34,046 nt of DNA from Rhodothermales bacterium (GTDB lineage Bacteria > Bacteroidota > Rhodothermia > Rhodothermales > Bin80), in contig JAAXGT010000175.1 of the NCBI GenBank assembly GCA_012271205.1, positions 1-34,046 of the forward strand. The letters are read 5' to 3'. A model generated the notes under the pieces. It saw only the letters and a program-made list of their open reading frames with translations. It had not been told where the DNA came from and ran no database searches. The position numbers were made by a program, and so were the translations under genes. Positions 25,054 to 32,598 of this stretch are shown here, piece after piece. Each line of letters begins with the position of its first letter. Position 1 is the stretch's first letter.

Positions 25054-25638
25054 CTACTTTGGTGGCACTTCCGCTTCTGGATCGAAGAGCATACCCGTGC
25101 ACAGGCACATTTTGCGCTCCATACGCGTCAGCACGTCATAATTCGGACAACTCTGGCATCCCTGCCAGAAAATGTCGTCGCTCGTAAGCTCACTGAATGT
25201 TACGGGCTTGTAGCCGAGCTCGGAGTTGATCTTCATGACTGCCAGACTGGTCGTTATGCCGAAGAGCTTTGCTTTCGGGTATTTCTGACGTGAAAGCTCG
25301 AACGCGCGCCGTTTGATGCGACGTGCCAGCCCCTGCTTCCGAAACCGGGGCGACACAATCAGGCCGGAATTCACCGCGTAGCGCCCATGGTTCCATGTTT
25401 CGATGTAGCAGAATCCAGCTACTTCGTCGTTACCCAAAGCAATCACGGCTTTGCCCTCAGCCATCTTTCTCCGGATATAGTCTGGAGCACGCTTGGCAAT
25501 GCCGGTGCCACGGGCCTGTGCTGCCTGCTCGATGAGCAGGCAGATATCGTTTGCAAACCGAAAATGCTCCGGGCCCGCTACAACAACGTCAACCTGAGCA
25601 GCTTCGGGGGGGGCAACTGCCAGTTCCTCTGCAATCAC
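25054..25638 (-). CDS. GNAT N-acetyltransferase of the Bacteroidota arginine-cluster type
   Basis: The 194-residue protein is a GNAT acetyltransferase. The acetyl-CoA-binding motif A is VSPRFRKQGLARRIKRRAF, preceded by VAGFCYIETWNHG and followed by AKLFGITTSLAVMKINSELG. The C-terminal half carries WQGCQSCPNYDVL and KMCLCTGMLFDP, cysteine-rich signatures I associate with the acetyltransferase next to argG in Bacteroidota, proposed as an N-acetylglutamate synthase or related step of arginine synthesis. No arginine gene is in the window. The GTG at 25638 gives a variable N-terminus with a G/C run; a later start cannot be excluded. It is divergent from the zinc-ribbon operon and 14 bases upstream of priA. 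Cytoplasmic. Confidence 0.82.
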   Translation of the reverse strand: MIAEELAVAPPEAAQVDVVVAGPEHFRFANDICLLIEQAAQARGTGIAKRAPDYIRRKMAEGKAVIALGNDEVAGFCYIETWNHGRYAVNSGLIVSPRFRKQGLARRIKRRAFELSRQKYPKAKLFGITTSLAVMKINSELGYKPVTFSELTSDDIFWQGCQSCPNYDVLTRMERKMCLCTGMLFDPEAEVPPK

Positions 25639-25756
25639 TGGTTTCGCGAAAAGGTGAACCTAAATAAAAGCCCTTGCCGAGGGGTTGTTTCCGTGAACGT
25701 CCAGCTAACACATGCGTTGACCGGCGCAGCTCAGTGAGCGACCGTGCTGGTATGGT

Positions 25757-25930
25757 ATGATGCACGAATGTCCTTCTTGTGCCCTTGCGGTGAACCGCCG
25801 TGAGCAAGTCTGCCCATACTGTGCGTACGAGTTCCCCAAACAGCCCGTTTCACGTACTCTCATAGTGTGGGTCATGGTGCTGCTTTTGGCGTGGCCGCTG
25901 GTTGAGCTTATCAGATGGCTGATGCCCTGA
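25757..25930 (+). CDS. 57-residue zinc-ribbon membrane protein
   Basis: This small gene (ATG at 25757 or 25760, TGA at 25928-25930) encodes an N-terminal zinc ribbon with two CxxC knuckles, HECPSCALAV and VCPYCAYEFP (about residues 3-26), then one strongly hydrophobic helix TLIVWVMVLLLAWPLVELI (residues 34-52) and a short basic-aromatic end. Two clean CxxC pairs plus a membrane helix make a chance frame unlikely. The topology suggests a zinc ribbon on the cytoplasmic side of the inner membrane. Small proteins with this plan are common in Bacteroidota-type genomes and have no known function. The oxygenase gene starts 3 bases after its stop, so it probably opens a four-gene operon. Confidence 0.75.
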   Translation: MMHECPSCALAVNRREQVCPYCAYEFPKQPVSRTLIVWVMVLLLAWPLVELIRWLMP

Positions 25931-25933
25931 TCC

Positions 25934-27109
25934 ATGGCGATGAATCCACTTGGCGATGTAACGCCGAAGGAGTTTATGCGCACCCACTGGAATAGGCGAC
26001 CTTTGCTCGTTCGCGGGGCGCTGGCCGGTTTTGAGTTTCCCATCGGGGAGGTTTTCCTTAAGAAAATGGCGTTCGACTCCAGGTGGTCGTCCCGAATTAT
26101 TTTGGAGCAGGGCAAATACGAACCGTGGGAGGTGCAGTATGGGCCATTTAAGTATTCGCATTTTGATGCATTGCCTGAAAAGGGTTGGACGTTACTTGTC
26201 TCCGACACGGATCGTTGCCACAAGGAAGTGGCCGCTCTGATGGATCTATTCCGGTTTGTGCCGAACTGGCGCTTGGATGATGTTCAAGTCAGCTTTGCGG
26301 CGCCCGGCGGCAGTGCCGGCCCCCACGTGGACGAGTATGACGTATTCCTGGTTCAGGGATATGGGCACCGCCGATGGCAGATCGAATCCAAACGGGCCCG
26401 AAAGAAGAGACCGGTGCGGACGGATACGGATCTGGCAATACTGACCGAGTTTGAGCCGGACAAGGAGTGGATTCTGGGCCCTGGAGATTTGCTGTATCTG
26501 CCTCCCCGCTTTCCACATTGGGGCATTGCCCTGGACACGTGCATGACCTACAGTGTCGGGTTCCGTGTGCCGAGTGAGCAGGAACTTGTTTTTATGTGCC
26601 TGGAAGAGCTCGCAGAATCAGTTCCGGCAGAAGCTCGATTCCAAGACAGGCGTAGGGGGCCTACGTCCGATCCGGGCCGGATCGACGCACCTGTATTGTC
26701 TTGGGTGTGCAGCACCATGGAATCGCTGCTGACTGACCACCCCGGGTGGCTGGAGCGCCTCTTTTGCAGACACATGACGATGCCAAAGCGGCACTATTTT
26801 CCGGAAGGCTTCGAGATACCGGTCACCCGCAAATCCGTGATCAGATCGCTTGAGCATGGTGGGGCGTTCGAGCGCAGCGCAGCAGCGCACCTAGCCTACG
26901 CCTGTTTTGATGATAGTACCATGCTTTTTGCGTTGGGCCTGGAGTATGAGCTCCCCCCCCACCTGATTGGTTTCGCGCAACTCATAACCGGGACCGAGCG
27001 GTTGGATTTGCCTGCCCTGCGTCCTTATCTCGAGGAAGAAGAGGCCATAAAGGTCTTGGCACACCTTCTGACCTCGGGCGCACTGTACGAACCGAATACA
27101 ATCGATTAA
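25934..27109 (+). CDS. RoxA-like ribosomal-protein 3-hydroxylase (JmjC/cupin oxygenase)
   Basis: The 391-residue protein belongs to the YcfD/RoxA branch of 2-oxoglutarate, Fe(II)-dependent JmjC oxygenases. The iron triad is visible: H and D in GPHVDEYDVFLVQGYGHRRW (about residues 133-152) and the second His in LYLPPRFPHWG (about 194-197). The early segment HWNRRPLLVRGAL and the later KHYFP-like and winged-helix-like end also fit. E. coli RoxA hydroxylates an arginine of ribosomal protein uL16; the same target is likely but unproven. Length is close to the 373 residues of E. coli RoxA. There are two possible starts, 25934 and 25940. It is the second gene of the zinc-ribbon operon, and the NUDIX gene begins 7 bases after its stop. 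Confidence 0.88.
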   Translation: MAMNPLGDVTPKEFMRTHWNRRPLLVRGALAGFEFPIGEVFLKKMAFDSRWSSRIILEQGKYEPWEVQYGPFKYSHFDALPEKGWTLLVSDTDRCHKEVAALMDLFRFVPNWRLDDVQVSFAAPGGSAGPHVDEYDVFLVQGYGHRRWQIESKRARKKRPVRTDTDLAILTEFEPDKEWILGPGDLLYLPPRFPHWGIALDTCMTYSVGFRVPSEQELVFMCLEELAESVPAEARFQDRRRGPTSDPGRIDAPVLSWVCSTMESLLTDHPGWLERLFCRHMTMPKRHYFPEGFEIPVTRKSVIRSLEHGGAFERSAAAHLAYACFDDSTMLFALGLEYELPPHLIGFAQLITGTERLDLPALRPYLEEEEAIKVLAHLLTSGALYEPNTID

Positions 27110-27116
27110 CCTGATT

Positions 27117-27725
27117 ATGGGCCAAACCTGGGAGCGAATTTCCAGTGCGTTGCATGGTGATTACACAATCTTCCGTGTTCGTGAGGACGTATGCCGCTCA
27201 CCGCGTACGGGGACCCCACACCAGTTTTTCGTACTGGAATCACCGGACTGGGTCAACGTCGTGCCCATCACGCCGGAAGGGAAACTCGTTTGTATCAGGC
27301 AATGGCGACCGGGGTCTGACACCTTGGAGTTGGAGCTTCCGGGAGGAGTCATTGATCCAGGAGAGTCTCCCGCGGAAGCAGCTGAGCGCGAGTTGCGGGA
27401 AGAGACGGGCTACGTACCAGCCGCATTAACACTCATGGGATCGATGGCACCGAACCCGGCCCTGTTGGACAACCGGTGCCATTTTTTCCTAGCTCGGGGG
27501 GTAAAGCCGATGCAGGCGCAGGAATTGGACTGCGCCGAAGACATAGCGATTAAGCTAGTGGAGGTTGATGACGTCCCCCGCCTCATTCATGATGGTATCA
27601 TAAACCATGGCATCATCATTGCCGCCCTGTATTTTTACAAGTTGTACAAGCATAGAAGGGGCCATGACCGAAACGGCACTTCAATCAAAACGGAACCAGC
27701 TGAGGCAGTGGCGCCAGAGGATTGA
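27117..27725 (+). CDS. NUDIX hydrolase (ADP-sugar pyrophosphatase-like)
   Basis: The 202-residue protein has a complete NUDIX box, GGVIDPGESPAEAAERELRE followed by ETGY (about residues 80-103), which binds the metal ions that cleave a diphosphate linked to another moiety. The preceding LVCIRQWRPGSDTLELELPG and the following MAPNPALLDNRCHFFLARG resemble the ADP-ribose/ADP-sugar pyrophosphatase subgroup, so an ADP-sugar is the likeliest substrate. It is cytoplasmic, with no signal. The hydrophilic tail after residue 180 (HRRGHDRNGTSIKTEPAEAV) lies in the 62-base overlap with the potassium-channel gene and may be an extension without function. It starts 7 bases after the oxygenase stop. Confidence 0.9.
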   Translation: MGQTWERISSALHGDYTIFRVREDVCRSPRTGTPHQFFVLESPDWVNVVPITPEGKLVCIRQWRPGSDTLELELPGGVIDPGESPAEAAERELREETGYVPAALTLMGSMAPNPALLDNRCHFFLARGVKPMQAQELDCAEDIAIKLVEVDDVPRLIHDGIINHGIIIAALYFYKLYKHRRGHDRNGTSIKTEPAEAVAPED

Positions 27726-28506
27726 CCAAGTCGTAAATGGTAGCGAGACTTCGGTTGCAAGAAGGTTCGATGTAATCCTGATTGCTGTCATTTTGGCCAG
27801 CGTTGTGGCGGTCATGCTCGAGAGTATTGAGCCCGTCAACGTGCGCCATCATATCCTCCTTCACACCTTGGAATGGGGATTCACACTAATCTTCACGATC
27901 GAGTATACACTCCGCCTCTATAGCAGCCCGGCCCCCTTGGCTTATGCCCGAAGCTTCTATGGTATCGTGGATCTTATGGCTGTACTGCCAACATATATCA
28001 GTGTGTTGATTCCGGGTGCACAAGCGCTGATTGTAGTTCGCCTGTTGCGCATTATGCGCGTATTTCGAGTGCTCAAGCTTGCCAGCTACACGACTGCCGG
28101 TGAGGACTTGGTCAGAGCATTGCGGAAGGGAGGACGCACCATCGTTGTGTTTCTGGTGGCGATTTTTGCGCTGGCAATTACGCTAGGATCGCTGATCTAT
28201 TTGATCGAAGGTGCGGAGAACGGCTTTGACAGCATTCCGCGCAGTGTGTATTGGGCGATTGTGACGCTGACTACCGTAGGCTATGGAGATATTTCGCCCC
28301 AAACGCCCCTGGGGCAGCTTTTGGCCGCCGTCATAATGGTGCTCGGTTACGCCATTATTGTGGTTTGGGCTGGCATCATCAGCAGTCACCTCGCTTCCAA
28401 GAAAGGGACATCTACAATCTTTATGTGCGTAACGTGTGGCGACAGCACCAGTCACACCGAAGCGCGCTACTGCAGGAGGTGCGGTACTCCACTTCAGTCC
28501 GAATGA
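27664..28506 (+). CDS. Voltage-gated-type potassium channel with C-terminal zinc ribbon
   Basis: The 280-residue protein is a six-helix voltage-gated channel subunit. S1 is VILIAVILASVVAVML. S4 is the basic helix ALIVVRLLRIMRVFRVLKLA, with spaced arginines as voltage sensor. The pore loop carries TLTTVGYGDISPQT, the K+ selectivity filter, between S5 (TIVVFLVAIFALAITLG) and S6 (LAAVIMVLGYAIIVVWAGII). Instead of the RCK/KTN nucleotide-binding domain of many bacterial channels, the C-terminus is a short zinc ribbon, CVTCGDS...YCRRCGTPL (about residues 257-277). ATG at 27664 is preferred over 27607, which would add an unrelated peptide; it overlaps the NUDIX gene by 62 bases. Its stop overlaps the end of the convergent aspartokinase fusion by 13 bases. 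Inner membrane, probably a homotetramer. Confidence 0.88.
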   Translation: MTETALQSKRNQLRQWRQRIDQVVNGSETSVARRFDVILIAVILASVVAVMLESIEPVNVRHHILLHTLEWGFTLIFTIEYTLRLYSSPAPLAYARSFYGIVDLMAVLPTYISVLIPGAQALIVVRLLRIMRVFRVLKLASYTTAGEDLVRALRKGGRTIVVFLVAIFALAITLGSLIYLIEGAENGFDSIPRSVYWAIVTLTTVGYGDISPQTPLGQLLAAVIMVLGYAIIVVWAGIISSHLASKKGTSTIFMCVTCGDSTSHTEARYCRRCGTPLQSE

Positions 28507-31064
28507 AGCATGATTTCGGCAGCGGGTGCACGCATGTTGTAATCGGAGCTCATGACGCGGCCGTAAGCGCCGGCATTCGCGATTAGCAGTACATCTCCTT
28601 CTTCTGTGTGCGGCAAACGCCGCGCCCGGCCCAGTATGTCGCCGGTTTCGCAGATCGGGCCAACGATTTCCGCCGTAATGGCAGCTGGTGCATCCAGGCG
28701 AGACAGGTTCACTACGCGGTGGTAGGATCCGTACAGCGCGGGCCGGATAAGTGAATTCATGCCGGCTTCCACACCCACATAGCAGGCGCTGCCCTTGTGT
28801 TTGATTTGAGTGACGCGGGCTAGGAGTACGCCGCTTTCGGCAACGAGGAATCGTCCGGGCTCCACCCACAGTTCAAATCTCGGACAGGCCTCGTGGAATT
28901 CCTGAAGGCTGTGGCTAAGTTGGTCCAGATCCAGCGGCTGCGTACCAGGTTTCTCGGGAACGCCAAAACCACCTCCCACATTGAGTCGCCTGACCTCGGG
29001 AAACTGGGTACGCAGAGAGGCGAGAAAATAAGCCGTTTCGCTCCACGTGGCAGGCGTCAGAATTCCACTTCCCACGTGGGCATGCAAGCCCGTGATATGC
29101 AGATCGGTTTGGCGGGCCACGTGTGCCAAATGTGGCAGTACGTCCGGCGTGATCCCGAATTTGGATTGGGCGCCTGCGGTGCGGACATGTTTGTGATGGC
29201 CGTGGCCGTGCCCGGGATCCACACGAGCCAGCACCTCGCGACCGGCAAAAACATCGGGCCACAGTTCAAGTGCGCGCACGCTGTCAAGTGTAACATGCCC
29301 GGCCAGTTCAAATCCCAGCTCATATTCTTGGCGCGGCACGAAATTGGGTGTAAAAAGAACGCGATCCTTGTCCAGATCCTTGAACAGCGTGTGGATGTAG
29401 CGGAGCTCTCCAGGTGACACACACTCGAATCCTAAACCGGCGGCATAAAGGAGTCGTAACACTTCTGGATGGCTGCAGGCCTTCATCGAGTAGAAGCACC
29501 GGTCCGCTGCATTCAGAGCCTGAACGCGCTGTGCCGTATTTGAAATAGTCTCGGCGTCATACACAAAGCAGGGGGCTGAATCGGCAGCCATCTCCAAGAG
29601 CGCCGAACGGTGTGTGCGCCACCAAGGCGCCTTGACATCTCCAGGGCTGTGACCAAACAGCTCACGATAGGTCGAACCAAACAGGCCGTCCGGCCCGATC
29701 TGACCGAATATCAGTCCGTGAAGCTTTCTGGTCAGCCGTGCGGCGTGCGCGATGTCCACCACAAATGTAAAATTGAGGTCACTGGCGGCCTGTGTAACGA
29801 GATAGAGCTTCTGTTCATCCAGTACTTCAAGCGCGGGTCCAAGCTCGTGGAGCACGCTGCGAATGGCGCGACCGACCAGACTAACAGCAGCGCAGCCACT
29901 GATTTGTCGCGCTTTGCAAAATGCGCTTAAATCGGTAAGCAAAGCTTCAATGGCGGTTGCATCCAGTGTGAAGCCATGGATGGGATCGATGGAGACCGTC
30001 ACGTTAGTTTCCGAAGTGGCCACCAGCCCTACGGAAACCGCATGCCGTTCGAACACGCTGAACACACGTGCGAGAAAACCGACAGAGTGCCACATGCGTG
30101 GTGTTTCCATGGTGATCAGCGTAAGGTCAGTTCGGGCGGAAATGGCCTTTACCTGCGCGCCATAGCTGACTGCATCTGCAGCAATGACTGTTCCGGCAAT
30201 CTGCGGGTTGTGGGTCGAGCGGACATGCAGCGGAATTCGCTGCTGTCGAAGGGGCTCGATGCAGCGCGGATGCAGCACTTCTGCGCCGGAGCTGGCCAAT
30301 TCCTGTGCCTCGTCGTATTCCAGATGTTTGAGCAGGCGTGCACTGGGAATCAAGCTGGGGTTGGCCGTGAACATGCCCGGTACATCGGTCCAAATCTCCA
30401 GCCGGTTGGCTTGGAGTTTGGAGGCGAAGTATGCGGCTGAGGTGTCGGAACCTCCCCACCCCACCAGCACAGTTTCCCCGGATTGATCGCTAGCAATAAA
30501 CCCTTGCGTCAATACAGCCTCATGTTGCACCGCTTGCAAGTTCTTATCCGGGTCGTGGTGGCACTGGGCGGAGAGGTAGCGCTCACGCGGGAGAAGGCGT
30601 GCATCATAACGGGCCGTAAGAAGCTTTCGGGCGTCCAGCCACTGGGCGGGAATGCCTTGATGCTGCAGAAACGCTGCGCCGAGCGTCGTCACCATGATTT
30701 CACCCAACGCCAAGACCCGAGCTCTGAGGGAGGGCCCGGCATCACGCGTAAGCGAAATGCCATATGCCAGGCGCTCCAAATCCTTCAAGAGGGTTCCCAA
30801 GAGCGCCTGCCCATCGACTTTCAGCTCACTGGCCAATTCAAAATGGCATTGCCGAATAATTGCCAGTGGTGCTTCATGGCTGCCGTGAAGCGCCCCATCC
30901 ACGAGTGATTCCAGAGCGCGGGAAATGCCTGCAGCTGCGGAGCAAACGATGAATGGACGCTCCCCTTCGGAAAGGCGAGTGCGCGCAATGTCAGCGATCG
31001 TGTCCCAGTGTGTGCGTGAGGACACACTGGTACCACCAAACTTGAGTACTACCCAAGCAGACAA
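28494..31064 (-). CDS. Bifunctional aspartate kinase / diaminopimelate decarboxylase
   Basis: One 856-residue chain joins the first and last enzymes of lysine synthesis. Residues 1-300 are aspartate kinase (VVLKFGGTSVSSR, SDQSGETVLVGWGGSDTSAA), followed by an ACT-type regulatory region (VFSVFERHAVSVGLVATSE). From about residue 470 comes PLP-dependent diaminopimelate decarboxylase: FYSMKACSHPEVL with the PLP lysine, GFECVSPGELRYI, GLHAHVGSG, LNVGGGFGVPE, ELWVEPGRFLVAESGVL, ICETGDILGR and NAGAYGRVMSSDYN. The fusion is known from Xanthomonadaceae and a few other lineages. It lets lysine act on both steps in one protein, which is an inference here. It is divergent from the DNA-glycosylase gene with 65 bases between the starts. 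Confidence 0.94.
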   Translation of the reverse strand: MSAWVVLKFGGTSVSSRTHWDTIADIARTRLSEGERPFIVCSAAAGISRALESLVDGALHGSHEAPLAIIRQCHFELASELKVDGQALLGTLLKDLERLAYGISLTRDAGPSLRARVLALGEIMVTTLGAAFLQHQGIPAQWLDARKLLTARYDARLLPRERYLSAQCHHDPDKNLQAVQHEAVLTQGFIASDQSGETVLVGWGGSDTSAAYFASKLQANRLEIWTDVPGMFTANPSLIPSARLLKHLEYDEAQELASSGAEVLHPRCIEPLRQQRIPLHVRSTHNPQIAGTVIAADAVSYGAQVKAISARTDLTLITMETPRMWHSVGFLARVFSVFERHAVSVGLVATSETNVTVSIDPIHGFTLDATAIEALLTDLSAFCKARQISGCAAVSLVGRAIRSVLHELGPALEVLDEQKLYLVTQAASDLNFTFVVDIAHAARLTRKLHGLIFGQIGPDGLFGSTYRELFGHSPGDVKAPWWRTHRSALLEMAADSAPCFVYDAETISNTAQRVQALNAADRCFYSMKACSHPEVLRLLYAAGLGFECVSPGELRYIHTLFKDLDKDRVLFTPNFVPRQEYELGFELAGHVTLDSVRALELWPDVFAGREVLARVDPGHGHGHHKHVRTAGAQSKFGITPDVLPHLAHVARQTDLHITGLHAHVGSGILTPATWSETAYFLASLRTQFPEVRRLNVGGGFGVPEKPGTQPLDLDQLSHSLQEFHEACPRFELWVEPGRFLVAESGVLLARVTQIKHKGSACYVGVEAGMNSLIRPALYGSYHRVVNLSRLDAPAAITAEIVGPICETGDILGRARRLPHTEEGDVLLIANAGAYGRVMSSDYNMRAPAAEIMLHSD

Positions 31065-31093
31065 AGCGGATTAGGGCTAAAGCGAAAGACGGG

Positions 31094-31100
31094 TATATTG
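31094..31100 (+). promoter_or_regulatory. Putative promoter box TATATTG before the DNA glycosylase gene
   Basis: TATATTG lies 30 bases before the ATG at 31130, in the 65-base gap between divergent genes. It is the same 7-mer as at 5759. No clear -33/-35 partner is seen. The reverse strand carries CAATATA, so it might serve either gene. Confidence 0.3.
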
Positions 31101-31129
31101 CGGCCGCGTGTCAAATACATTTGTGCACC

Positions 31130-31774
31130 ATGCTGCTACACGGCTTTTGGCAACAGTTCAGCGAAAAAGCACTCGCAACGCCCTCAACACCGGATTTGTT
31201 CAACCAGTACAGGGATGAAGATCCCGGCTATGACTGCCCCGGTGCTGCCAGGCAGCGCCGGGAAAATCTCCGGAATTATCTGGCCGCGTTTGAGGTGCCG
31301 CCACCGGTGTTTATTCTGGCTGAGGCACCGGGGCCTTGGGGGTGCCGATTTAGTGGCATTCCCGTTACCAGTGAGGCCCAGTTGGTTAGTGCGGACATAC
31401 CGGTGCACGGGCAAAAGACAAGCGTGAAGTCGAAGCCGCACACGGAATACACTGCGCGCATTTTTTGGCGCGAACTCCGATCGGCGTTCCCGAAGTTCCT
31501 GGTATGGAATGCCGTGCCCCTGCATCCGCACTACGAGGGGCATCCCATGTCGATCCGGACGCCGCGCAAGCGAGAAGTTCGGGCATTCACGCCGCTATTG
31601 GCCGGGCTGCTGCAGGTACTTCAGCCCGAAACTGTTCTGGCGATGGGTCGGACGGCCGAGGGGGCATTTGAATATGCAGGATGGCACTCCGAATACGTGC
31701 GCCATCCTTCCCAAGGGGGTGCCAATATTTTTGCGGAAAGCGTGCGCAGGGTTATGTACCGTTACCTTATGTAG
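31130..31774 (+). CDS. Uracil-DNA glycosylase-superfamily protein (SMUG1-like)
   Basis: The 214-residue protein looks like a uracil-DNA glycosylase superfamily member, which removes uracil or oxidised pyrimidines from DNA in base-excision repair. The first active-site motif is ILAEAPGPWGCRFSGIPVTS, resembling the GMNPGPFG motif of SMUG1. The second is WNAVPLHPH, with the conserved Asn. The last is VRHPSQGGANIF, the HPS loop that follows the flipped base. The ATG at 31130 is taken as start; the frame also opens with a TTG nine bases earlier. I would not assign the exact family or substrate: the first motif lacks the general-base Asp of classic UDG. It stands alone, divergent from the lysine fusion. 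Confidence 0.78.
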   Translation: MLLHGFWQQFSEKALATPSTPDLFNQYRDEDPGYDCPGAARQRRENLRNYLAAFEVPPPVFILAEAPGPWGCRFSGIPVTSEAQLVSADIPVHGQKTSVKSKPHTEYTARIFWRELRSAFPKFLVWNAVPLHPHYEGHPMSIRTPRKREVRAFTPLLAGLLQVLQPETVLAMGRTAEGAFEYAGWHSEYVRHPSQGGANIFAESVRRVMYRYLM

Positions 31775-31875
31775 TGTCGGCCTTGGACTGTGCGGGCATC
31801 TCGGTTACCCAGTCGAAAACGCACAAGGGATCGAATCATGTGCCTCATTCAGGATTCTCTGTGGCAGGTGCGTCT

Positions 31876-31883
31876 TATATTTG
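31876..31883 (+). promoter_or_regulatory. Putative Bacteroidota-type -7 box TATATTTG before the TRAP genes
   Basis: TATATTTG is an exact match to TAnnTTTG and lies 26 bases before the ATG at 31909. No TTG element was seen about 20 bases upstream, so the support is partial. The 134-base gap before the TRAP genes holds nothing else I recognise. Confidence 0.4.
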
Positions 31884-31908
31884 ACCGGTTCCTGCCGAGG
31901 ATTCGCCA

Positions 31909-32580
31909 ATGTCCGGGCCGCAAGACCTGTCAAGAGAAAGCAAAGGTGACCGCGTAATGGACGCGTGGTCGAGCATAGCGGATCGAATTGAGCGTGTGAA
32001 CGATGCTCTCGGAAGCATAACCTTTTACTGCACGCTGGCGATGGTGGCCGCAGGCACGTACAACGCGGTCATGCGGTACCTGTCTCGCTGGGCTCATATC
32101 GACCCCGGTTCAACCGATGGGTTGGATCCCGTTTTGTACTGGATTGGTGAAGCGGCGCGGAAGCTCAGTTCCAACACTTTCATTGAGTTGCAGTGGTATC
32201 TCTTTAGTCTGGTATTCCTGTTGGGGGCTGCATACACGCTTCGTTGCAATGCTCATGTACGAGTGGACGTGTTCTATAGTCGGCTAACACTGGAAAAAAA
32301 GGCTTGGGTCAATATTCTGGGGTCCGTGTTATTTCTGATGCCGTTTTGCGCGCTGATGATCTGGACTTCGTGGCCAGATGTAATGGATTCCTGGGCGCGA
32401 TTAGAGGGTTCGCCTGATCCAGGCGGGTTGCCGCGATATCCGCTCCTCACGGTCATACCACTGGCCTTTCTATTTCTCATGTTGCAGGGGGCCGTGTACA
32501 TCATTCGGGAAGTCTCAGTATTGTATGACATCTCTGTGCTTCGGCGGACCGTCCGCGAATGGCATGATTCGACCGATTGA
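31909..32580 (+). CDS. TRAP transporter small permease (DctQ-like)
   Basis: This 223-residue inner-membrane protein has four hydrophobic helices, at about residues 37-55, 97-117, 137-158 and 185-205. Conserved segments are FIELQWYLFSLVFLLGAAYT and AHVRVDVFYSRL, which mark the DctQ subunit of TRAP transporters. DctQ joins DctM in the membrane and uses a periplasmic binding protein to take up organic acids, driven by sodium. ATG at 31957 (preceded by AGGTGA at 7-base spacing) gives a more family-like N-terminus than ATG at 31909, whose extra 16 residues are hydrophilic; both are possible. DctM starts 18 bases downstream. The insertion before residue 95 (HIDPGSTDGLDPVLYWI) occurs in the mannitol/chloroaromatic-type subgroup. 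Substrate unknown. Confidence 0.9.
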   Translation: MSGPQDLSRESKGDRVMDAWSSIADRIERVNDALGSITFYCTLAMVAAGTYNAVMRYLSRWAHIDPGSTDGLDPVLYWIGEAARKLSSNTFIELQWYLFSLVFLLGAAYTLRCNAHVRVDVFYSRLTLEKKAWVNILGSVLFLMPFCALMIWTSWPDVMDSWARLEGSPDPGGLPRYPLLTVIPLAFLFLMLQGAVYIIREVSVLYDISVLRRTVREWHDSTD

Positions 32581-32598
32581 CCGGGCAGGAGGCTGCTA

